6,077 bases of DNA from JBMYYE01 sp049609065 (GTDB lineage Bacteria; Pseudomonadota; Alphaproteobacteria; Rhodobacterales; Rhodobacteraceae): the NCBI GenBank assembly GCA_049609065.1, contig JBMYYE010000123.1, positions 1 through 6,077 of the forward strand, given 5' to 3'. Below, piece after piece: positions 1-6,077 of this stretch. The translations under genes and the position numbers were made by a program. The notes beneath the pieces were generated by a model that saw only the letters and a program-made list of their open reading frames with translations, had not been told where the DNA came from and did no database searches. The stretch's first letter is position 1, and each line of letters starts with the position of its first letter.

Positions 1-3000
1 TTGAAACCCCGATGATTGAAGTCGAAAACATGGTGTATCACGATGCAAGTGGGGATGCTGTTGGTTTTTTGCCATCTGTCAGATCGCGGTTTTCATCCCT
101 TGGGCTCTTGCGCGGGAAAATAGTTCCGGTTTCGCTCGAGGCGCGTGGTCTTAAATTATATGGGGAGCGCGATGAAACGGGGCAAATTGGGCTCGTTTTT
201 GGCTCTGGCGTAGAGGCGCGTTTTGATTTCACCAATGTGGAAGCTCAAATTGATGCGCTTTTGGCCGAACTGAAACTTTCAGGCTTGCGGGAAATTGACC
301 TTCGGGATGTGGATATGCGCTTTATGGATTTGCGTACCGATCACGGGTATTTCCTTACAAATGGCGCAGTTTATTTCGAAAACAACGCAACCGCGCTCGA
401 AGGGCGGTTGAATTTTGAATTCTCCGAAGAATTTGATCAAGGCGCCTTTGTTGCGGTGCAAGCGCGCCTCGATCGCCGCACTGGGATATTCACCACAAGC
501 GCTGAACTGAATGATGTGAAATCACATGCTGTGGCGGGTATTGACCCGTCTTTGGCGTGGCTTGGATTTATAGATGCGCCCGTTTCAGGGGCGTTACGTA
601 CAAATTTGACCGAAAAGGGTCAATTTGAAAACAGCGCAGGCACATTGGAGCTTGGGGCCGGCCGTGTCACGGCAAGCGCGGGCAATATTCCCTTAGGATT
701 TGACCAAGGAAAACTCTATTTCACAGTGGATCATGCCCGTAAATCGATGCAGTTTGATGAGTTTTCGCTCAAAAGTGATCTCTTGAATTTTACAGCATCT
801 GGGCGGATGTTTTTGAAAAACAACCGCTCTGGCACGCCTGAGGCGTTGACGGGGCAATTTAATATTGACGCGCTCACTGTGACCGATTCAGATATTTTTG
901 ACACGCCTGTTGAAATCAAAAACGGATCAATTGATGTCGCGGCAGATTTGGAAAATCTGTCTCTCACCGTTGGGAGCTTTGTTGTTCCTTATCAAGGGGC
1001 TAAAGTGGTTATTTCAGGTGAATTTGATCCACAAAAGCCTGGCTATGGCGCGCGTGTCGATCTTCAAGGCTATGGGCTTACCCCTGCGATTGTGCAATCG
1101 GGCTGGCCAAAACCTGTGGCGGTAAAGGCGCGGGCTTGGTTCATGAAAAACGTGTCCAAAGGGCGGTTTGAAACCGCACAGGCCAGTTTGCGTATGGACG
1201 AAGATGGCCATCCTCAAAGCGTGGCGCAGTTCACATTTGAAGGGGTGGATATTCGGTATTCCAAAACGCTTGCGCCATTGTTGCGTGCAAAAGGCTATGG
1301 CAATCTAAAAAACACCCGCTTTGCTCTTGGGCTTGAGGAGGGCGTTGTTAAAGTCCCAAAAGGCGGCGAAGTAAACGTTTCGGGTACACAAATGCGCGTG
1401 GATAATATCCGCCAAAAGCCCGCAGATGGGCAATTTAATATCGCAGTAGACGGGCAAGTCACGGATATTTTACGCTATCTCAATGCGCCACCCTTGTCGG
1501 TGATGGATAAGGCAAAACGCCCCGTGGATATTGCGTCGGGTCGTGTTGTGGCCGCGCTGGATTTGCGGTTACCTCTTCGTAAAAAAGTGCCCAAAGAGCT
1601 CGTTAAATTTACGGGCGCGGGCCATGTCACAGGGGTCAAAAGTACCAAAATCGCCAAATCGATTGCGATAACGGCTGATAGGCTCGCTTTGACCGTTGAT
1701 AATAGCCACGTGGCGCTGTCTGGGCGGGCATTGGTAAATGATGTGCCATTTGACGGGCGTTGGCAGCAAAACCTTACTAAAGGGGATCAGAGCGGCTCGG
1801 TTCTTGGCACGGCTGTGCTGTCACAGGCATTTGTTAAAGGCTTTAATCTCAACCTGCCTGAGGGCAGCGTAAAAGGCAAAAGCCACGCAAATGTGGAAAT
1901 CCGTTATAGTGGGGCTGGAAAAGCCCCCTCACTTTTGGTGACCAGCGCCTTAAAGGGGCTTGATCTGCGCATCGCTTCCTTAGGTTGGCGCAAATCGCCA
2001 AAGCAAAAGGCAGGGCTTCGTGTTGAGGGGCGCTTATCGGTGCCAATGGCCATTGACCGACTGGAATTGACAGCCCCTGGTTTCACCGCGAAAGGCGCGA
2101 TGTCGTTTGCGGAAATTGGCTTTAAATCCCTTGATTTAAAAGAGTTAAAAGTCGGATCTTGGCTTGATGTTACGGGATCCCTTGGTGCCGTATCTGGGAC
2201 AAAATCCCCTAAAATGACCCTGAAAACCGGTACCCTTGACCTGCGGAGATTGCCAAAATCTGTCGGGCCGAACACGGGGGGGGGCGCGGGCAATGCCATT
2301 GATGTTGCGCTGGACCGCGTCATTGTCGCTGATGGGCTTATTTTGACCAATGTGAAAGCTGCGATCAACACAAAGGGCGGGATTTCGGGACCCTTTTCGG
2401 GTCGCATTAACGGCAATGCCCCTGTATCTGGCATTCTCAAGCGCCATAGAAATGGTGTGGCGATTGATATTCAGGCGAATGATGGTGGGCGGGTTTTGAA
2501 ATCTGCGAAGGTTTATAGCTCTGCGCGAGGGGGGCGGATGACGGTGCGGCTTACGCCTTTGGGGCGTGGGCGCTATGATGGGCATCTCGTCATCAAAGAT
2601 ACCCGTGTTGCGGATGCGCCAGAACTCGCGCGAATGATCGGGGCCTTAAGCATCGTAGGTCTGTTGCAGCAGCTCAATGGGGATGGCATTCACTTTAGCA
2701 CCGTTGAAGGTCAATTTGCGATTGATCCTGCGCTGTTTCAGCTCAAATCAGGGCGCGCTGTTGGGGCCTCTATGGGGATCACATTGGAAGGTTTCATGGA
2801 CCTCAAATCAAAGCATATGAATATGCAAGGCGTGTTTTCGCCGATTTATTTTATCAATTCTGTTGGTCAAGTTTTTTCCAAAAAAGGCGAAGGTTTATTG
2901 GGCTTCAACTTCTCGCTTAAAGGCCATGCTGATGATGCAAAGATAAAGGTTAATCCAATTTCCGCTCTTGCGCCCGGTTTCTTACGTGGTCTATTTCGCA

Positions 3001-3032
3001 AAGATCTTAAAAAGCCAAAAGCTGCGAACTAG
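1..3032 (+). CDS. AsmA-like/YhdP-type (DUF3971) envelope protein, 5' partial
   Basis: Large repetitive beta-rich protein of the AsmA/YhdP/TamB group; family members are anchored in the inner membrane, span the periplasm and are linked to phospholipid transport to the outer membrane. Residue numbers count from the ATG at 12. The middle carries a DUF3971-like stretch with a 'WPKPV...RAWFMKNVSKG' signature at about 365-384. The C-terminus (about 842-996) is the AsmA_2-like region, with 'PIYFINSVG', a 'FNFSLKGHADD' strand and the hallmark 'NPISALAPGFLRGLF' at 981-995. Most of the chain alternates polar and hydrophobic residues, as expected for beta strands. The frame (codons at 3, 6, 9) is open to the left edge, ATG 12 has no Shine-Dalgarno sequence, and the N-terminal membrane helix usual in the family is missing, so the true start lies upstream. 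I therefore call it 5' partial rather than a 1006-residue protein. It ends in TAG at 3030-3032, 36 nt before queA. Family assignment is strong; the exact role is inferred. Confidence 0.9.
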   Translation, partial: ETPMIEVENMVYHDASGDAVGFLPSVRSRFSSLGLLRGKIVPVSLEARGLKLYGERDETGQIGLVFGSGVEARFDFTNVEAQIDALLAELKLSGLREIDLRDVDMRFMDLRTDHGYFLTNGAVYFENNATALEGRLNFEFSEEFDQGAFVAVQARLDRRTGIFTTSAELNDVKSHAVAGIDPSLAWLGFIDAPVSGALRTNLTEKGQFENSAGTLELGAGRVTASAGNIPLGFDQGKLYFTVDHARKSMQFDEFSLKSDLLNFTASGRMFLKNNRSGTPEALTGQFNIDALTVTDSDIFDTPVEIKNGSIDVAADLENLSLTVGSFVVPYQGAKVVISGEFDPQKPGYGARVDLQGYGLTPAIVQSGWPKPVAVKARAWFMKNVSKGRFETAQASLRMDEDGHPQSVAQFTFEGVDIRYSKTLAPLLRAKGYGNLKNTRFALGLEEGVVKVPKGGEVNVSGTQMRVDNIRQKPADGQFNIAVDGQVTDILRYLNAPPLSVMDKAKRPVDIASGRVVAALDLRLPLRKKVPKELVKFTGAGHVTGVKSTKIAKSIAITADRLALTVDNSHVALSGRALVNDVPFDGRWQQNLTKGDQSGSVLGTAVLSQAFVKGFNLNLPEGSVKGKSHANVEIRYSGAGKAPSLLVTSALKGLDLRIASLGWRKSPKQKAGLRVEGRLSVPMAIDRLELTAPGFTAKGAMSFAEIGFKSLDLKELKVGSWLDVTGSLGAVSGTKSPKMTLKTGTLDLRRLPKSVGPNTGGGAGNAIDVALDRVIVADGLILTNVKAAINTKGGISGPFSGRINGNAPVSGILKRHRNGVAIDIQANDGGRVLKSAKVYSSARGGRMTVRLTPLGRGRYDGHLVIKDTRVADAPELARMIGALSIVGLLQQLNGDGIHFSTVEGQFAIDPALFQLKSGRAVGASMGITLEGFMDLKSKHMNMQGVFSPIYFINSVGQVFSKKGEGLLGFNFSLKGHADDAKIKVNPISALAPGFLRGLFRKDLKKPKAAN
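2276..2284 (+). repeat. Run of nine G inside the AsmA-like gene
   Basis: Nine consecutive G bases encode part of a short Thr-Gly-Gly-Gly-Ala-Gly linker (residues 755-760 counted from ATG 12). As given, the frame is intact through it. Loss of one G would lead to TGA at 2344-2346 and gain of one G to TGA at 2300-2302, so either slip removes about 245 C-terminal residues. The tract is plainly visible; whether it varies in the cell is unknown. Confidence 0.9.
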
Positions 3033-3068
3033 CGCTGCGTCTCAAATTTGCCACATGGACCCAAACTG

Positions 3069-4118
3069 ATGAAACTGTCTGATTTTGATTTTACCCTGCC
3101 AGAAGATTTGATTGCGACGCGCCCGGTTTTTCCGCGTGGAAATGCCAAATTGCTCCTATCTGAGGGTGGGCAGATATCGGATCATCGCGTCTCCGATATT
3201 TTATCAATCTTTAAGGCGGGGGATGTGTTGGTTTTGAATGATACGAAAGTCATTCCCGCCCGACTAGACGGCATGCGCCCCCGTGAAACAGCCCAAGGTC
3301 CGATGCAGGCAAAAATTGGCGTGACCTTGCTTGACCCACAAACCGATGGCCAATGGAGCGCAATGATCAAGCCGCTCAAAAAGGTCAATATTGGTGAAAA
3401 AATTGTGTTTTCGGATGGGTTCTTTGCCGAGCTCACCGAAAAAAAAGACGGCCAAGCCATTTTGAAATTCAACCTCGACGGGGACGCGTTTGATGCGGCT
3501 TTGGCGGCGGTTGGACAGATGCCGCTGCCGCCTTATATCGCCGCCAAACGTGCGGCGGATGCCCAAGATTTCTCGGATTATCAAACCGTTTGGGCCCGTG
3601 AACAAGGCGCGGTTGCGGCCCCGACGGCCTCGCTACATATCGATCGTGATGCCCTTGATTTACTTGAAGAAAACGGTGTTGAAATTGCCTATGTGACGCT
3701 GCATGTGGGGGCAGGGACGTTTTTGCCAGTGAAGGTTGATGATATTTCGGATCATAAAATGCATGCCGAATGGGGCCGTGTCGATCAGGCGGCGGCTGAC
3801 ATCATGAATAAGGCCCTTGGGGAGGGGCGGCGTGTGATCCCGGTGGGGACAACATCGCTTCGTCTTATTGAAAGCGCGGCACAGGCCCAAGACCAAATCG
3901 CCCCGTGGCAGGGCAAAACCGATATTTTTATTAAACCAGGGTTTCAATTTAAAGTCGCCAAAGGGCTGATGACGAATTTCCATCTGCCAAAATCAACGCT
4001 CTTGATGCTTGTCTCTGCCATGGTGGGCGTGGAGCATGTGAAGGCGATCTATGATCACGCCATTTCAAAGAAGTATCGCTTTTTCTCCTATGGGGATTCG
4101 TCTATTCTTCTGCCTTAG
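3069..4118 (+). CDS. queA: tRNA preQ1(34) S-adenosylmethionine ribosyltransferase-isomerase QueA
   Basis: Cytosolic queuosine-pathway enzyme (EC 2.4.99.17). It transfers and isomerises the ribosyl part of S-adenosylmethionine onto preQ1 at position 34 of tRNAs with GUN anticodons, giving epoxyqueuosine plus adenine and methionine. The 349 residues are close to the 356 of E. coli. Visible family blocks: N-terminal 'SDFDFTLPEDLIATRP' (4-19), 'VLNDTKVIPARL' (55-66), 'GQMPLPPYI' (149-157), 'GAVAAPTASLH' (180-190), 'VTLHVGAGTFLPV' (209-221), 'HKMHAEW' (229-235), 'VGTTSLRLIESA' (259-270), 'FIKPGFQFK' (287-295), 'TNFHLPKSTLLMLVSA' (302-317) and 'YRFFSYGD' (336-343). The ATG at 3069 is chosen because it matches the family N-terminus; an in-frame TTG at 3048 would add seven unconserved residues. 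The ribosome binding site is poor (only GGA near 3057-3059). It probably shares a transcript with the AsmA-like gene 36 nt upstream. No tgt or queG is in the window. The family's AAPTAGLHF motif reads AAPTASLHI here. Confidence 0.97.
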   Translation: MKLSDFDFTLPEDLIATRPVFPRGNAKLLLSEGGQISDHRVSDILSIFKAGDVLVLNDTKVIPARLDGMRPRETAQGPMQAKIGVTLLDPQTDGQWSAMIKPLKKVNIGEKIVFSDGFFAELTEKKDGQAILKFNLDGDAFDAALAAVGQMPLPPYIAAKRAADAQDFSDYQTVWAREQGAVAAPTASLHIDRDALDLLEENGVEIAYVTLHVGAGTFLPVKVDDISDHKMHAEWGRVDQAAADIMNKALGEGRRVIPVGTTSLRLIESAAQAQDQIAPWQGKTDIFIKPGFQFKVAKGLMTNFHLPKSTLLMLVSAMVGVEHVKAIYDHAISKKYRFFSYGDSSILLP

Positions 4119-4267
4119 GTGGAATTTCCGTCGCGAATAGGCTATTTGCATTAAAAAACCGTCGTATTATGGCGCGTTTTCCTGTGTTTTATTTTGTATG
4201 TGATCGCTAAGATAGTTTTCCCTTTTTTGATACACAACGTCACCTCTTTAAGTCATGGAGCCTGAAA
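4119..4267. other. Intergenic gap between queA and the MFS gene, no clear signal
   Basis: A 149-nt spacer, more AT-rich than its flanks. The hexamer TATTAT (4165-4170) resembles a -10 box, but the best -35-like sequence (TTTGCA, 4145-4150) is only 14 nt away, so I do not call a promoter. The imperfect stem around 4134-4148 is not followed by T residues, and the T6 run (4223-4228) has no stem before it, so I do not call a terminator. The gap length suggests that the MFS gene has its own promoter, which I cannot place. Confidence 0.5.
4257..4260 (+). promoter_or_regulatory. Ribosome binding site of the MFS gene
   Basis: GGAG lies 7 nt before the ATG at 4268, good Shine-Dalgarno spacing, and fixes that start. 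A second ATG at 4255 overlaps it but is out of frame with the transporter. Confidence 0.75.
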
Positions 4268-5527
4268 ATGTTTCAAGTGGTCGGCAGCGCATGGGCGCTT
4301 CTCTTTGGTATGATGCTCCTTATGGTGGGCAACGGGCTTCAGGGCACGCTTTTGGGTGTGCGCGGTGAGCTCGAAGGTTTTTCCACATTTGAAATGTCGG
4401 TCATTATGGCGGGTTATTTTGCAGGCTTTTTAGGGGGGTCGCATGCGGCGCCTGAATTGATCCGCCGTGTGGGCCATGTGCGGGTCTTTGCGGCGCTTGC
4501 GTCCTTTATTTCCGCGGTTCTTGTGTTGTATCCTGTGATCACTCATCCCGTGGCTTGGACCATTGGCCGTGTCATTATCGGGTTTTGTTTTTCGGGTGTG
4601 TATGTGACGGCGGAAAGCTGGCTCAACAATGCCACAGATAATGACAATCGCGGTAAGGCGCTTTCGGCTTATTTGATTGTACAAATGATCGGCATTGTTG
4701 CGGCGCAAGGTATCCTCGTTTTGGCGGACCCAAATGGGTATATTTTGTTTGTCATCACGTCTGTTTTGGTTTCGATTTCCTTTGCGCCTATTTTGCTATC
4801 CATCACACCAACGCCGAGCTTTGAAACAACGGCGCCGATGTCTCTTCGTACTTTGGCGCGAAAATCCCCTCTCGGATTTGTTGGCTCTGCGATTTTGGGG
4901 GGAATTTTCTCTGCGCAATTTGGCATGGCGGCCATTTTTGCCACACAGGCGGGGCTTTCTGTTGGGCAATTGTCGATCTTTGTCTCCTCAATTTATGTAG
5001 GGGCGCTTTTCTTGCAATATCCAGTTGGCTGGATTTCCGACCGTATGGATCGGCGGCTTTTGATTGGTATATTGGCGGCGGTAGGCGGGACCGCTGCGAT
5101 TTTTGTGGCATTTTCATACACGAATTTTTACGGGCTGTTGGCGGGTGCATTTATTATCGGGGGCACGTCCAATCCCCTTTATGCTCTGATCATTGCGCAC
5201 ACGAATGATTTCTTGGAAAATGACGAAATGGCGGCCGCCTCCGGGGGCTTGGTGTTTGTGAATGGCTTGGGGGCGATTTTGGGCCCAGTTGTCGTGGGTT
5301 ATATGATGGGGGTCATTGGGCCAGGTGGATTTTTTATCTTCATGGCGGTTCTCTTTGGGCTTATGGCGGCTTATGCGGGATATCGTATGACGCAGCGCGC
5401 GGGTCCATCCATCGAAGACACAGGGAGCTACACGCCAATTTCACCTGCTGCCACGCAAGTTGCGGTTGAAGTGGCACAAGAGGTCTTCATCGAAGCGCTT
5501 GAAGATGGGGCGGATGATGAGAGCTAA
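4268..5527 (+). CDS. Major facilitator superfamily transporter, YcaD-like
   Basis: Inner-membrane secondary transporter of 419 residues; substrate and direction cannot be read from sequence. Twelve hydrophobic segments are visible at roughly 6-28, 43-63, 72-90, 94-115, 131-152, 157-178, 203-226, 234-254, 265-283, 287-310, 322-348 and 352-372, with a polar central loop at about 180-200 between the two six-helix halves. The second half carries a clear MFS motif A, 'GWISDRMDRR' (254-263); the matching loop in the first half (64-72, 'LIRRVGHVR') keeps only the basic part. The 'AESWLN' (115-120) and 'NRGKALSAY' (127-135) blocks resemble YcaD-type transporters, hence the subfamily call. The chain ends in a soluble acidic tail (about 373-419), predicted cytoplasmic. 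It is separated by 149 nt from queA and by 128 nt from the DUF924 gene, with no regulator beside it to hint at a substrate. MFS membership is certain; the YcaD-like placement is likely. Confidence 0.94.
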   Translation: MFQVVGSAWALLFGMMLLMVGNGLQGTLLGVRGELEGFSTFEMSVIMAGYFAGFLGGSHAAPELIRRVGHVRVFAALASFISAVLVLYPVITHPVAWTIGRVIIGFCFSGVYVTAESWLNNATDNDNRGKALSAYLIVQMIGIVAAQGILVLADPNGYILFVITSVLVSISFAPILLSITPTPSFETTAPMSLRTLARKSPLGFVGSAILGGIFSAQFGMAAIFATQAGLSVGQLSIFVSSIYVGALFLQYPVGWISDRMDRRLLIGILAAVGGTAAIFVAFSYTNFYGLLAGAFIIGGTSNPLYALIIAHTNDFLENDEMAAASGGLVFVNGLGAILGPVVVGYMMGVIGPGGFFIFMAVLFGLMAAYAGYRMTQRAGPSIEDTGSYTPISPAATQVAVEVAQEVFIEALEDGADDES

Positions 5528-5560
5528 TATTACAAATGTTACATCTTTTTACCGCAATAT

Positions 5561-5573
5561 GACATTTTATGTC
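5561..5573. repeat. Short inverted repeat GACAT-TTT-ATGTC
   Basis: A perfect 5-bp dyad with a 3-nt centre, 34 nt after the MFS stop codon. Its right arm (5569-5573) is also part of the left arm of the next hairpin, so the two RNA stems cannot form together. It could be an operator half-site pair or chance; nothing here decides. Confidence 0.4.
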
Positions 5574-5589
5574 CGTGACGGGCATCTTT
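5569..5589 (+). terminator. Possible weak intrinsic terminator after the MFS gene
   Basis: ATGTCCG (5569-5575) pairs with CGGGCAT (5579-5585) around a TGA loop: seven pairs, one of them G-U. The stem is followed by CTTT (5586-5589), a short and imperfect T tract. The position, 41 nt past the MFS stop and just before a promoter-like pair, suits a terminator, but the T tract is weak. Confidence 0.35.
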
Positions 5590-5592
5590 AAC

Positions 5593-5620
5593 TTGCGATT
5601 CACTTTGTTCTCTGTAACGA
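5593..5620 (+). promoter_or_regulatory. Weak candidate promoter of the DUF924 gene
   Basis: TTGCGA (5593-5598) resembles a -35 box, and TAACGA (5615-5620) could be a poor -10 after a 16-nt spacer. This would start transcription about 30 nt before the ATG at 5656. The -10 match is poor, although alphaproteobacterial -10 boxes are often loose, so this is only a candidate. Confidence 0.25.
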
Positions 5621-5642
5621 TTTTATGAAAGCGGAGTGGAAC

Positions 5643-5648
5643 AGGGAG
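5643..5648 (+). promoter_or_regulatory. Ribosome binding site of the DUF924 gene
   Basis: AGGGAG lies 7 nt before the ATG at 5656. It is the best Shine-Dalgarno sequence in the window and sets the start of the DUF924 gene. Confidence 0.8.
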
Positions 5649-5655
5649 AGCAGAG

Positions 5656-6077
5656 ATGCAGGGGCCACAAGACGTGTTAGATTTCTGGTTAAAAGAAACA
5701 CGCCAAGAAGAATGGTATAATCCAGGCGATACGATGGATGCCACAATTCGAAGTCGCTTTGAAGAAACATGGCAAGCAGCGCGTGATGGTGGACTGAAAG
5801 ATTGGCTCAACGGCCCTGAAAGCACCTTTGCCTATATTATTCTGTGTGATCAATTCCCGCGCAATATGTTTCGAGGTGAAGCAAAAGCGTTCGCAACCGA
5901 TAAAATGGCGCTCTGTGCGAGTTTGGCTGCGATTGACCGTAAATGGGATAAGCGGGTTGATGAGCCTGAACGCCAGTTCGTTTATATGCCGCTTATGCAT
6001 TCTGAAAGCCTCGCAGATCAGGAACGATGTGTGCGCTTGATGTGCACCAATATGCCTGAAACCGGACGAAGCAATCT
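5656..6077 (+). CDS. DUF924 family protein, 3' partial
   Basis: First 140 codons of a soluble, probably cytoplasmic, mostly helical protein that runs off the right edge without a stop. Family blocks are clear: 'VLDFWLKE' (7-14), 'IRSRFEETWQAARDG' (31-45), 'YIILCDQFPRNMFRG' (60-74), 'AFATDKMAL' (78-86) and 'ERQFVYMPLMHSESLADQE' (105-123). The DQFPRN and YMP-MHSE-L-DQE signatures are the hallmark of DUF924 (COG3803). The family is expected to fold like TPR-type helical repeats and has no settled biochemical role, so none is assigned. Members are usually around 180-200 residues, so perhaps a quarter is missing. The start is supported by AGGGAG 7 nt upstream and by alignment of the N-terminal 'DFW' block. 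Cysteines at 64, 87, 125 and 130 are visible but form no recognised metal motif. It follows the MFS gene on the same strand after 128 nt, with its own possible promoter. Confidence 0.93.
   Translation, partial: MQGPQDVLDFWLKETRQEEWYNPGDTMDATIRSRFEETWQAARDGGLKDWLNGPESTFAYIILCDQFPRNMFRGEAKAFATDKMALCASLAAIDRKWDKRVDEPERQFVYMPLMHSESLADQERCVRLMCTNMPETGRSN

Noticed and set aside
1904..2585. Minus-strand open frames of 178 and 146 codons (1904-2440 and 2145-2585)
   Set aside because: They lie wholly inside the AsmA-like gene, overlap each other, show no recognisable family pattern and are rich in Pro, Arg and Ser as expected of antisense shadows.
3048..3068. TTG at 3048 as the queA start
   Set aside because: It adds MPHGPKL, which is absent from the family, and has no Shine-Dalgarno sequence; ATG 3069 gives the canonical N-terminus.
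3439..3446. Run of eight A in queA as a programmed slippage site
   Set aside because: It encodes Glu-Lys-Lys in a variable part of QueA, the frame is intact, and nothing suggests a useful alternative product.
4134..4160. Stem around AATAGGCTATT followed by A6 as a terminator for queA
   Set aside because: The stem is AT-rich and short and is followed by A residues, not T, on the + strand; no minus-strand gene needs a terminator here.
5487..6000. Minus-strand open frames of 112 and 103 codons over the DUF924 gene
   Set aside because: The + strand encodes clear DUF924 motifs across 5656-6077 with a good ribosome binding site; the antisense frames have no recognisable domain.
5828..6040. Plus-strand open frame of 70 codons
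   Set aside because: It is out of frame inside the DUF924 gene and resembles no protein family.
1..6077. Mobile element, CRISPR array, tRNA, defence or toxin-antitoxin system
   Set aside because: No transposase or integrase motifs, no regularly spaced repeats, no tRNA-like fold and no small paired genes were seen; nearly all the sequence is covered by four ordinary genes.

Overview
The window holds four genes, all on the + strand. It reads like an ordinary chromosomal stretch of an alphaproteobacterium, most likely a marine Rhodobacterales (Roseobacter-type) with roughly 50% GC. That placement is an inference from the style of the proteins (a YhdP/DUF3971-type AsmA protein, a QueA with the alphaproteobacterial 'AAPTASLH' variant, a YcaD-like MFS protein, a DUF924 protein); GC was estimated by eye and no database search was possible.

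Layout. (1) Positions 1-3032: the 3' part of a very large AsmA-like/DUF3971 envelope protein; its reading frame is still open at the left edge, so its N-terminus lies outside the window. (2) After a 36-nt gap, positions 3069-4118: queA, a complete queuosine-pathway enzyme, probably co-transcribed with the gene before it. (3) A 149-nt AT-richer gap with no clear terminator or promoter. (4) Positions 4268-5527: a complete 12-helix MFS transporter of the YcaD-like type with a good ribosome binding site. (5) A 128-nt gap with a small hairpin that may be a weak terminator, an alternative hairpin sharing one of its arms, and a weak promoter-like pair. (6) Positions 5656-6077: the first 140 codons of a DUF924 gene that runs off the right edge.

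How the genes fit together. The AsmA-like protein belongs to a group linked to lipid traffic between the inner and outer membranes. QueA modifies the wobble base of certain tRNAs. The MFS protein exports or imports an unknown small molecule, and DUF924 has no settled function. Nothing in the sequence ties the four into one pathway; the arrangement looks like neighbouring housekeeping genes. I see no mobile element, CRISPR array, tRNA or rRNA gene, toxin-antitoxin pair or defence system, and no sign of a new biological system. The most notable local signal is a run of nine Gs inside the AsmA-like gene, where any one-base slip would remove the C-terminal domain.
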